30,969 nt of DNA, taken from assembly GCA_903772945.1 (NCBI GenBank), contig CAICTM010001351.1, forward strand, positions 1-30,969, read 5' to 3'. The stretch comes from Seminavis robusta. Its lineage: Eukaryota > Bacillariophyta > Bacillariophyceae > Naviculales > Naviculaceae. Shown piece after piece: positions 8,838 through 19,766 of this stretch (its first letter is position 1; the number at the start of each line of letters is the position of its first letter). The notes under the pieces are model-generated. The model ran no database searches and was not told the origin of the DNA. It saw nothing but the letters and a program-made list of their open reading frames with translations. A program made the position numbers and the translations under genes.

Positions 8838-9875
8838 ATGTCAACCAAAGGCAACGGCGCTGAAGGTTCGGCCGACGATGAAAGGGAAAAACAAAACTCG
8901 CTGCATCAAAAATATCTCGAAATCAAGCGTGAACACAGCCTTCGAACAAGTGAAGGGCTTCGTCGGATTGCTGAAGGGCATGGTCAGGTTGCGTCTGCCG
9001 TTGTTGAATACTATGATCAGATGATTGAGCTCCAAAAAAGAGGCTTTCTGCCACCCCCAGGTGCTCTCCAACTTCCAGCTCAATGGGGCATTCCACCCTT
9101 TCTATCAGCTCATATGGTGTTGCCTCCAATGATGGTGGCACCGACCAATCACCCGCCAGCAATAAATAATCGCCCATCTTCGGCCAGAGCCAGTTCGAGG
9201 GTTCCTACTGGTACCAATAATCCAGAGTCAAAGGAAACTTCTGACGGTACCACTCCCAAAGTTCCCCCCAAACCTCCATCCATGTCATCATCATCGTCGT
9301 CGTCTGATAGCGAGACTGACGAGGCGGACGACGGCACTCCAACCGATCGTCATATTTGGCCCGATGGAACGTGTCAGTATGTTGCCTCGGCAAAACAAAT
9401 AAAGCCTACAGGAGCTGTCAATATTGGTTGGGCATTTTACATGCTCCAAACCAACAAGAACAAAAACGGTGTCATTGCTCGAAAAAGCTACTGTCTTGGC
9501 ACAATGGAGTGTCCTACCAAGGGCTGTCCCTTTTCCTTGCGGCCAATGAATCCACCATTCAATAAGCTCGGGATGCCACCTCGACCTCACCGCAAGGCAT
9601 GCCCAAGGCATCCTGACCGTCCCCTGAAATGGGTACCTTGCACTGGCGGGGAACTAGCAACAGCAAGGCAAAGAAACATTGAAGGTGGCAATCCGTGCAT
9701 TATTATTCAAACTCACAAGCCAGGAAATGGTTCGGCCAAAGTGGAGCATTATGGCACTCACAATCACCGAAGGCCACCCGCGAACAAGGCCAGTCCACTG
9801 TCCTTGAAGCGAATGGAGAAAATGGTTCTGGAGAACCCAATAAAAAAGAAAGGGCGTTCCACAGGAAACGACTGA
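8838..9875 (+). CDS. GCM/WRKY-superfamily-like zinc-finger protein
   Basis: A 345-residue single-exon protein; the ATG at 8838 has a favourable AACCAAAATG context. Residues 1-85 are charged and probably helical. About 86-165 is a Pro/Ser-rich linker ending in a run of serines and an acidic SETDEADD stretch. From about 172 comes a compact Cys/His domain: WPDGTC, then YCLGTMECPTKGCP (Cys219, 225, 230), KACPRHP (Cys255, His258), a further Cys at 268, and HYGTHNH (His308, His310). The order of cysteines and the closing H-x-H resemble the WRKY-GCM1 zinc-finger superfamily, which includes DNA-binding factors and the DNA-binding parts of Mutator-like transposases. No DDE catalytic core follows; the protein stops 35 residues after the H-x-H with a basic tail. 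It could be a transcription factor or a domesticated transposase N-terminus. It is convergent with the helicase gene, 192 bp apart. Confidence 0.6.
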   Translation: MSTKGNGAEGSADDEREKQNSLHQKYLEIKREHSLRTSEGLRRIAEGHGQVASAVVEYYDQMIELQKRGFLPPPGALQLPAQWGIPPFLSAHMVLPPMMVAPTNHPPAINNRPSSARASSRVPTGTNNPESKETSDGTTPKVPPKPPSMSSSSSSSDSETDEADDGTPTDRHIWPDGTCQYVASAKQIKPTGAVNIGWAFYMLQTNKNKNGVIARKSYCLGTMECPTKGCPFSLRPMNPPFNKLGMPPRPHRKACPRHPDRPLKWVPCTGGELATARQRNIEGGNPCIIIQTHKPGNGSAKVEHYGTHNHRRPPANKASPLSLKRMEKMVLENPIKKKGRSTGND

Positions 9876-10067
9876 AATGAAGTGAATTGCTGTGTGTTCC
9901 GTCTCGCGCCGCGTTTCTCTTGGAATCGTGTGATGAAGACGAGTGGGCTTGAACGATCCCCACTACCTACTGTCGGTAGGAAGAACGCCTTCCTACGGTA
10001 CCGGTACCGGTATGCGTGTAGTAATCCACTGGAAACGACAACTAGCTAGAAGCAGTAACGAGCGTGT

Positions 10068-13000
10068 TTACTTTAAGGAAACCAACAGTTCCGAATCAAA
10101 GCCACGGACCTCTTCCCAGATCAATCTCAGTATCATCTGGCCCTGCTCTTGGCCGCCGTCAGCATTGGCAGCATCCCAGTCAAAGTCAAGCTCTTTGGAG
10201 GAACTCCAAGTTCCTTTGGATGGTGGTACTGACATGGAGGCTTCTGAAAGAACCATGCGCTGCGTTAAACTGCCCAGAACCAACACCAACGTGTAGGAAG
10301 AATCGTCCTTGTTACGGTTGCGTGGACCCTTGCGCTTGCGCGCCGGCTTATTCTCTCGTTGAAATTCAAGCGACAACTTTAGCTTGCCGCGGCTCCTTCC
10401 GGAACCCTTGTCCACTTCGTGGTGTACCGATGATTCGGCCACAGAGAAAACTGGAATGCTGTGGAGATAATCCAAAGCATTCTCTTGCATATTCTTGCCG
10501 CGTAAAACTCGGTTGAGCACCTTTGCTGCCTCCGTTCGGTCCATGGAGCGCAGCTCGCGAACGAGTGGATTGTTGCCTTTTGTTGTCATGCCCTTTGCCA
10601 ATCGACGTGCGGACTCAGCAGTAACCCCCGGCAGTTGAACGACAGGGTCGTCCTTTGGCTGTGCGCGACAGAGAAGAAATAATCGTCTTAGCAAAAAACA
10701 ACCCTCACGAACACCTCCAAAAGACAACTCCAGACTTACCAGAGACATTGTCGCCAAGTACTGCTTCGCACGAGTAAACTGGCAAATGAGATCCATCGTG
10801 CCCACAGTAGTCCTGTCATCCGTCGCAATGAATCGCATCGCCGCCAAGAGACGGGGCATGTTTTCAATGACTGATTTAGTGTCATTGAGGTAGTCGCTTA
10901 TCGGCAGCTGGGCGCCTTCCAAATGAGCTTGCAGAAGCAAAAAGCACCTATGACAGGCAACAAGGAGAAGAGGAGCGTTGGGTAAGGAAACAAGCCGAAG
11001 GGGGGGAGTTGGCTCGAACACGAAACGATGATACTTGCTTGGTGTGGGGGTCTTCAAAGATTTCAGGGTTGCGGTATTGGTTTCGGTCGCCAGAAAGAAG
11101 ACTCTTTGATTCGCAGGAACAGGTCATAGGAACAGAGTGAGGAGGGCAGTACACACGATATGAGCAATCTCTGCAGCAGTAGAACCTGGATGCACTCACC
11201 TGGGTGTCTGGTCCCCACATCAGATCGTCGCTCAGTTCTTCGTTCAAAATCTCCTCGTTGTGACGGACTGGCAACTCGTCAAACTCATGAGTTGACGAAA
11301 GAGTGTACAGTAACCATGCGAGTGAAATTTCATCCACCCGCTCGGAACGGCGAAATGGTGCCAGAGTGTTCAACTGATTCAATTGGTCTTGCTGTTCGTT
11401 CTCGAGGCAATTCAGAATCATCTTGCGCGCTTCTCGCACTCCAAACTGCATCTGCTTTGGAGTGCCACAGAGCAAGTAGTACTTGCTAGCCGCCAAGCCA
11501 AGAACGGTGGCCGATATAGGGGCCTCTTCGTCATCACCTTCTGTCGAAATGCATGCATGACCCTTGAGTTTCTGGATTGTATCCTTTACAACTGAAAGGA
11601 GGAAGAGCTCAATGCCTTCGCCAGTATCTGCCTCGGCCCCATAGTATGAAGGATTGGCCCGCACACGTCGAGCGAAAAACGTCCATGAAAGATATCCGAC
11701 AGCATCAACGGCAGAGTTTACTGTGCCAATAGCAATCTCGGCATTGAGGTTTTCACACAGACGCTCCCGCAGACAAGATTCCACAGGAAATGGACTGTAG
11801 AGGAATTTCTGAGAAGAGGAGGGCATTCAAGTATTAGACAATCCAAGCATGAAAGGGGAATATAAAGTTTCTCGCGGCCTCGGCCTCACCATATAGAAAG
11901 GTTTCTTCGCCTCCATGGCCATCACCACCGCCTTTCCCTCGTCGCTGAAGCCGGGTCTTCCTGGAGATCCAGGAAAAGCGATGTGTGAGTGGCATGCAAC
12001 CCCATGATGGCGTTATGTTGTGCACGACAAGCCATCTCTAAAACTTACCCGCGCGACCAATCATCTGCAAGACATCCGTCAGGGGATAATCCACATACCT
12101 ACTTGTCTTGCCATCAAAGTACTCTGTACCCTTGACAATAACGAGATGGGCGGGTAGATTGACTCCCCATGCAAGTGTCGCTGTCGCAACCAGGACCAAG
12201 ATGTCTCCATTGAGAAAAAGTCTCTCAACACTGTCGAAAATGCAAATGTAAGATTATTGTGGTCAGATGTTGTCGTAGCCACCACGGAAGGGCTGCTTTC
12301 AATCAACGTACATATCTCGATCGGATGAAGCCAAGCCAGCGTGGTGGAGGCCAATGCCAAAAGTGATTGTGTGCCGAAGCGCTTCATCACGGATCTGCTC
12401 TGCAACAGAATCGATGTACTCTTCCGAACACCCCACGAACATTTTCGACTTTTCGTCACCGGCGGCGTAGCTTATGATATCGAAAGCTGTTAACCTAGTT
12501 TGTCGTCGCGAAGCTACGAATATCAGAGTGGGCTTGCCTGGAGCATGGTCTTTGATCGCTGCGTAGCACGGCTTGTTCATGGTTGCCATTCTGTAAAACA
12601 AGACAAGAGGATTCACAAGTGAGGGCAGGACGGATTCCAACGGACCGCCAACACTCAGCGAACATACCTTGGGCAATAATGCTGCCCGGAATATCCTTGA
12701 ACGTGAACCCGCATACCGACAGGGCGAACAGAGGACCTGAAGTTGTAGAACCCACGTCGAGCAATCGCTCCGTATCCATCCGTCGGAACCCCCATCCAGT
12801 TAGCAAGATCACCTGGGTTTGCCAATGCTGTCGACAGTCCAATGATTCTCGTCATCTCATAGCCAGCCTGCCCGTTTCCGGACCTTGCATGATCATCTTT
12901 CGAAACACCGTGCATCATCTGTTGCGAAATAAATCGAGTTCTGCTGACAATGGCTTCAAGGACAGCCCCTCGATCTTCTCCCAACAAGTGAACTTCGTCG

Positions 13001-16000
13001 ATCACAAGGAGACGCACTCGTTTTGTGAAGCTGGATGGATCTCGCCAACCCCTTGAAATCAGGTCGTACTTCTCAGGTGTGCAAACTAGGATGTCCGCTC
13101 TGTCGAGATCTCGTTTTCCGTGACGGGTGTCTCCTGAGAGCTCCAAAACGGTCCAGTTGAGGGGTGCAGAGCCCAGCCGTTGTCTCCACTCCTTCAAACG
13201 CTCCCGTGCCAGCGATTTCAAAGGTGCTATGTAAACTACACACGCCTTCGGGTGCAACCGTTTCATTCGCTGAAGGACAAACCAAAAATGGGGGGATGGA
13301 TAAGATTGAAAAATTCTGACCAACAAGCACTAGGAGCGACCCACACGTACCAGAATTGCCAATTCGCTGACGGCAGTTTTTCTGCAAGCGCAAAAATTTG
13401 ATGTTAGGGAGGTCTTGCGCTTCCAGACAATTCTCATGACAAACAGATCTACTCACCCGCTCCCTGTTGGTGCGCCAAGAAAGATCGGGCAGTCCGTGTG
13501 ATAGAGAACATGGAACAACTGAGTTTGAATTGGATTGAAAGTGTCGAACTTCGAGTACAGGTTCTCGTAGTTTGGCTCCTGTAAGGCTGTCGTCGGCAAG
13601 GGAGTGAGATCCATCAAATCAGTGAATGGTGTCTTTTGTTTCGGCAGCTTGATATCCCGAAGCGAAACTGGATGTAGCTTTTCGACGGCTACCCAAGTAT
13701 CTGAGACGACTCTGACAAAGTACTGACTCGGCAGTGGTTCAAACGCGGGGATTGAGAGGTCCAGAGTGACAGGATCGGGATAGGTGCGCTTGGAGAAGAC
13801 AATGTGCTCGTGGTGGTAGACTTTGTTGTGATCCGAATCTTCGACCCACAGCCAGAAGGATTGGGCACCGCCGTGCCAACGGGGGCTCCATTCGAAGACA
13901 GGGTGAAGCTCAATATGGAATCGGAAGACACTGCTAGTCACTGGTTGAACCATGCAGTTAATTTCAAGCCTGGGGAGCATCTTGACAAGGCGCTGTATCT
14001 TTGCTCCACCCTTATACCAGCGGCAGAACTGTCCCACTTCATTCGCGGACATGTCCAACAGGTTCAGGGTAGATTCGAAAGAGTCGTAAGAGCCTTTTGT
14101 CTGGTTTTCCAGCGCAGCGAAAACGCCATTCTGCAATTCTCCTTCAAAGTGACGCAGGGGTGTTTGAAACCACCATATCTGGTTGTCGACGCTCTTGGCA
14201 ATCCGCAAGAGCTTTAGCGCCTGACTTGCCAAACCTTCTCTGATACACATTTCAAATATCGCCCGAGCCACCCTTGCGGCGTTCGAAGCCAGGTAGTTCA
14301 TATCAGTAACAAGCGTGAAACTTTTAATGCGATGTCTTGAGACGTAGGCCTGCATCAGAACGAAACATTTGTCGACTTCGCTGTGGACAAGGCTTTGATT
14401 CTCGCCGTCAGCATATGCTTGATGCATCTGGAGAGGGCAAGTCGTTTTTGCCAGGGTTTCCAGCTCGCTGAATTCCTCTTGGCGTAGCTTCATATTCTTG
14501 AACTCATCTGCCGAACACACCACTCTGGCGAGATGAGAATCACTTGGTGAGTTGTTGTTTTCCAACATTTCGTTGAAAACGGAGACACTTTCGGCGTTGA
14601 TGTAAAAGTGGGCGGCAACTCTCCCTCTTGTCGTGACGCTGAGATTGCCGGAGTCTTCGCCGAAGCGAACCATGCGATTGTAGTCCAGGAGTTTAGCCGC
14701 GTCCTTGACCAATTCAAAACATCGATTGTTCAGTTGAGGGTCATCTGCAAATTGATCGGCATTGATGCCGTAAGCGAGAGGATTTCGTAGCATTCTGACG
14801 TAAAGATATGTGTACTTCAACCAGGCTGCTGCCTCCCTCAACGTGCTGACAGTGCCTCCGACCACCTCTGCGTTTAGATGATCTGGGAGTTGTTTGATAA
14901 AGTTGGATTCGATCGGAACAGCACGGACTAGTTTGTCGAGATACCGCTGCAGCGCGTCGTGTGTAGTGATCAACGTTGCTTCTCCTGATGTGTCAAATTG
15001 CGGGCGCCCAGCTCTTCCAAAAATTTGCTGCACATCCAAAATACTCAGGTCGACAATACCACCCTTCTCGGGATTGTAAACTTCAGTGCCCTTGATCACT
15101 ACCGAATGCACCGGCAAATTGACTCCCCAGGCCAAGGTGGCTGTACAACACAGCACTCGAATGGCCCCTTCTGCAAACATTTGCTCTGTCAACTTTCTGT
15201 CACCCCGCAACATCCCAGCATGGTGGATTCCCATGCCATTCTCAAAGTGGATCCCGAGTTCGCGACTACGTGACTTCTTGACGCGGTCCGCAAAACGTTT
15301 GTTGGCCGCCCCAAGACTCCCCTCTTTGCCTTGCGTCACAAAGTACTTCTCCAATACACCTTCGTTGGACGCACGATCTCCCAACGCTGTGGCTGTGTCT
15401 CCAGTGCCTTTTCTCGAGTGCACAAACACCATGACCTGGTGCCCTCTTTTCAGGGCATCGAGAACTTCATCGTAGCAAACATCATTGAGCTTTTCCTCCT
15501 TCAGATTGCGGTCTCTTGTCTTTGCTACCACTCCAATGAATTGTTGCCTTAGAGGAACCGGTCGGTGCTCAGGGCCAAAGTAGAATAGACCACGTTCTGG
15601 GACTTGCAGAAATTCTGCCACATCGGCATAGTTGGGGAGCGTTGCCGACAGAGCTACGATTCGCACTTGCCGTTGCCTGCTTTCGACCAACCGATGGAAT
15701 CGAGAAACAATGGACTCAATCACTGCACCACGCTCGTCCGCTAGCAAATGGACCTCATCAATGATCAATAAGCCGCATTTGTTGCCTAATGAATTCTCAT
15801 CAGTGCCCGACTTGCGGGTGACAACTGCGCGGTGGATTCAAACAAACAAACATCGTGAATAAACAACCAGTGGGATGAACGCCGAACCAGGCTATAGCAG
15901 GACACGAAACTTACCATCCCACTTTTCGGGTGTAGTCACGAGAATGTTGGCAGCCTCTGCTGCCGCACGTGTCAACTGCATATCTCCCGTCAATTCTCGC

Positions 16001-17415
16001 ACAATCAACCCCAGCGGCTTCAACTTGGACGAGAACTTCTCCACAACTTCTTGTGCCAATGCCTGAATACAAACAACGAAACGAAACAATCGAGGAGATA
16101 AGCCATCCATCAGCTGGTGTATCGATTCAATTGCATCCGGGCTTACCTTCATTGGTGCAATGTAGACAATCTTTTTGCCCGCATCCGAAGTTTCATTGTA
16201 GTCTGGTCCAATCAGCCCAACGTCTCTCAGGTGCGACACCACAGTCAGCATGGCCACATTGGTTTTACTGACAAGTGTGGAGGAGCATCAACCTGCGTCA
16301 GCAAGCTCCTTTTGGTATTGGCAAACACAGGCTTTAGCCGCAACTTACCCAGCTCCCGTTGGTGCACACACTAGCATATTCAACCGAGTTTGAAAGGCAA
16401 TTTCACAGGTTGTGGATTGCATTGGATTGAGGGATGCAGTTCCAGCAAAGGCGACGGCCTCTGTTGGATTCATAACGTCTCTGACTTTGAAGCGTCGGTG
16501 TAGATTGGCTTCATCTCGTCGTGCTGGAGGGATAATGACTCGTTCTAGATTTCCCTCGTGCTCTCGAGTTGTCCCTTGTGGTAATCCCTGTTGGTCATAG
16601 TACTGCCGTGATCCCTCTGGCAGTAACGATTGTTGCATATCCCAGACTTGGTCTTGGGACATTCCCATCATTCCTCCAGAACCCATCATTTGAGCACCGT
16701 CCTGAATCACCATGAGGTCGTTTTCATCGACAATGGCTCCTGCTTCTCGTGCCTTTTTCAAGGCTTGTGCGGCTCGTTTGGCTGCCTTTTGCGCATTCTT
16801 TTGTGCTTGGACCGAACTGGCCCTAGTGACGGTGTGTGTGACACCCGATCCTGCGTTTGGCGCCAGAGCTTCGGCTTCAGCTTTGGTAATGGCAGCAATA
16901 TGAGCTGCATCGAGTGCTTCTTGTCGCAACTGTTGTCGTCGTGCTTCTTCGGGATCGAGGGTAGTGACACTGCCAAAGGCATTGGCCGCTTGTTGTTGGT
17001 CCGTGGCAAGATCTGCTTTTGCAATGTTCTTGCGTATTTCGGGTAGATGAGAAGCAATATTAAACAGGACCTCCATGGCCTTTTCGGAACTCCCCAGGGC
17101 ATCAAATAAAGCCGATTGCTGTTGAGCTTCATCTGGCAAATGGCTGGCATCTACCACGGCTTGAGCCAGGATCTGGGGTCCCAATTCGGATGGTACCTGG
17201 GCACAGACGGAAAGAAGCCAGTTTGCCGTTATGGGACTTTTACCTCCACTAACTGCTACAGCGGAATCTCCACCATCTTGCAGCGCCCCTTCCGCTTGAA
17301 GGGTGCCGAGTGCCTCCAGGAACTGGTTCCATGAATCGGCTACATCGGATGCCGACCACTCCTCTTGAGAAACGGGTTTCTTGCTCTCTTTCAAGCTTTC
17401 CAGCAGGGATTCCAT
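10068..17415 (-). CDS. ASCC3: ASCC3/Slh1-type Ski2-like double-cassette RNA helicase, 13 exons
   Basis: Exons: 17415-16349, 16267-16147, 16062-15915, 15824-13457, 13381-13351 (31-nt microexon), 13269-12668, 12590-12312, 12230-12049, 11960-11890, 11808-11200, 11103-11039, 10947-10740, 10658-10068. The joined frame is 2113 residues, close to the family's usual size of about 2,200. Two helicase cassettes follow an Ala/Gln-rich N-terminus. Cassette 1 has APTGAGKT (351-358), DEVH (468-471) and QIFGRAGRP. Cassette 2 has APTGSGKT (to about 1237), DEVH (1336-1339) and QMIGRAGRP. Each is followed by a Sec63-type region ([15 protein letters not shown] in the first). The phrases [14 protein letters not shown] and [12 protein letters not shown] favour ASCC3/Slh1 over the splicing helicase Brr2. 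In yeast and humans this helicase splits collided ribosomes (RQT/ASC-1 complex). One intron (11038-10948) is GC-AG; introns 11199-11104 and 10739-10659 are in-frame and stop-free, so their splicing is less certain. The C-terminus has a basic insert ([11 protein letters not shown]). Confidence 0.88.
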
Positions 17416-17970
17416 CCTGTTCTTTTCACTGCTGGTTCTCTTGTTGTTTAGCGTTGTTGTCGTTATGGTTTTGATCTATATTATTAGTCAGTTTCAATGA
17501 AACCCACAATGATCGGTACCTGGTACCAGTTGCGCTGTTCTTGCGGGCGTTTCAATAATGCGATGATCGATCGATGGGACGTGTGGATCCAAACCCATGG
17601 CAAACACTCGTAGATTGGATGCAGGGGAAGGTGGACGAAACGTGTGTAACTTTTCCATTTTAATGCGGTCGAAATGATCGAATCGAATCGAATCGAATCG
17701 AATCATCAATCGAATGCATTCGAAGTCCCTCACTCCCAGCCACCGGCCGAGCCCAAGCCCGCTACCGGTCGCAGTACACGTATGTAACATACTTACTTTT
17801 GCCATGAGATTTCCAGGGATGAAAGAACATTCACAGAGATGCCAGGCTACACTGTAGCTAGAGTTTTTCCGTATGTATTGTACTTTACAAAAGGGTCTAT
17901 CTAGTTTATTACAAATGGATGAATGATGACAAAAGCGACACAAGCAAACATTGCTTGCTACGAGATAATA
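17416..17970. other. Helicase upstream region with (GAATC)n repeat
   Basis: 555 bp lie between the phosphatase stop codon and the helicase ATG on the same strand, so they hold the 3' UTR of one and the promoter of the other. A (GAATC)n tract lies at 17676-17706 and the inverted GGTACC-TGGTACC at 17515-17527. A frame of about 149 codons on the minus strand (17494-17943) has no recognisable content and is probably chance. Confidence 0.6.
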
Positions 17971-19766
17971 CTACAGGAAAAATTGGTTTTCCAAAACAAC
18001 AGAGTCTGAGTGACGCAACGGAGGAAACGTCGTATCTGTCTGTTTCCAAAGAACGTTTTCGTCTTGGTATTCTGTGCATGGCATTCAGGTGAAAAGAAAA
18101 TTGTAAGGCAACTGCTCAGGACCAAACGATAGATACAAAAGGAATATCACAAAAACAACAACATACCAGAATGCCCAGTCACAACCCAATCCCATTGAGC
18201 ATGGGTTGCGTTAAAGATTTCCAACGTCCCATATCCATATCGCGTTGCATCTCGAACAGCTACCCAAGGAGCCGGCTCTTCGGTTTGAAACTGAGCCTTG
18301 CACTGTCTACCTCCTGCGCCCACCACAACATGGACCGGCCCTTTGGGAGTGGGTTCGTCCATGGCGACATTTTTGGTTCGTTGGTAGGCATGAATGTGTC
18401 CCGCCACAACCAGGTTGACCTTGTACTGGACAAACAAGGGTTCGATGTGTTCCTTGGCTGCCAGAATTTGCAAGTCGTGGTGATGCACATCAAAGGCATT
18501 GTATACGGGTACATGCATGGTGACAATGAGCCAGGGTGTCACTCTGCGCTCGACGGATTGGAGTTCTCGTACGAGCCACTTGTATTGGATTGATCCCGGG
18601 TCCATCGAAGAGTAGGCATTGAGAAAGATATTGTGTGTGATGCCATAGGAAAAGGCATAGTAGGCATTGCCGTATTCATAATCCAAGGGATAGGGCGGAG
18701 CGTCCATATTCAAATGACCCGATGGACCATCGTAAACACCCAGTTGTGCAGGTTGGACGTGGGGCATGTCGAATCGATGTTCGTACGCGAGGAAGATCTC
18801 GTTCGAGTTTTCTTCTTTTTCAATATCATGATTCCCGGCACATATTTGCATGGGTATTTCGTCGACCATGAAGAAATCATCCATAAAGTCAAAGAAGGTA
18901 TCCCATCGACGATTGTCGTATCCCGTGTAGGCAATATCTCCAGCCAACATGATGGCATTGAGGTTGTTGCGTTCGTGTGTAACCAAGTGGACGATGTTTT
19001 CTTGAGAATGTTCGAATTGGCCAATGTCACCAATGTAGGCAAACTTCAAGCTGGGTTGGTTGTTGGTCTTTTTGGTTTGGTCCAGAGATCCTAAGGCTGG
19101 TCCCGTTTGGAAGGTTCGAATCTTATTGGGAGGTGGACATTCTCCCTGAGTACCATCGTAGTAATCGAGATCCAATTGTCTGCTCCGTTGATCCGGTTCA
19201 TCATCGTTATCTGCCGATGATTCTTCTCGTTCTTCTGCCCTCATGACCTCTTGTTGCTGATTTGCTTTCATGTAATCATGGTCGTGTGAATGATCTTTTC
19301 GTTTCTTCAAACTGTTTCCCCGAAGAGCCCATGCCGTCTCGGAAGCTTCTAATGGAGATTCATCATGACGTTTCCGTACGGTACACTTGTAATAATAGGT
19401 AGTGGAGGGTTCCAAGTCCTTGATCCGAATGGCATGTAGCAGAGGAGAATGGTATTCTCCATGTTTGGCCTTGTCGGGTGTCGCATTGTAGTATCGATGT
19501 TCTTTCTCTTCAATGTACACATCCAGATTGTCGGGAGACGTTCCTATCAGCACACCGCCTACCAGAGGAGCATGAAAGGATCGCACGGAAGAGAAGGACA
19601 CTGTCATTTGAGTGGCCGGGTCGTGGCCCACTGCCAAATGAACATGTCGAATTGAACCAGCACAGCTTCGAGCGCGATATCTGGATGCATGTACTACTGG
19701 TAGTGTATTGATCCATAATAGGAGTAGTATTCGCAGTGTTCTGGATAGTATTATTCGTGTCGTCAT
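17971..19766 (-). CDS. Secreted purple acid phosphatase, two exons
   Basis: Exon 1 is 19766-18167 and exon 2 is 18071-17971; the 95-bp intron has GTATG and GCACAG borders. The joined protein is 566 residues. The first ATG in frame (19766) starts a signal peptide (about 1-27, ending VVHA). An N-terminal fibronectin-like domain includes a TYYYKCTV strand. All five metallophosphoesterase blocks are present: GDIG (Asp247), GDIAY (Asp277, Tyr280), GNHD (Asn312, His313), VTMH (His418) and GHIH (His457, His459), which supply the seven ligands of the binuclear metal site. A charged, histidine-, glutamate- and arginine-rich insert lies between the two domains. The enzyme should release phosphate from organic phosphoesters outside the cell or in vacuoles; such genes are commonly induced by phosphorus limitation in diatoms, but no regulatory site is evident. 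Exon 2 supplies a short tail ending in a stop at 17971; its reading frame is plausible but untested. Confidence 0.88.

Noticed and set aside
10068..17415. Brr2 (spliceosomal helicase) as the identity of the double-cassette helicase
   Set aside because: The motif phrasing around the second cassette ([27 protein letters not shown]) and the 2,113-residue length match ASCC3/Slh1 better; a phylogeny would settle it.
17494..17943. 149-codon minus-strand frame upstream of the helicase
   Set aside because: Crosses a microsatellite and has no recognisable motif; probably chance.
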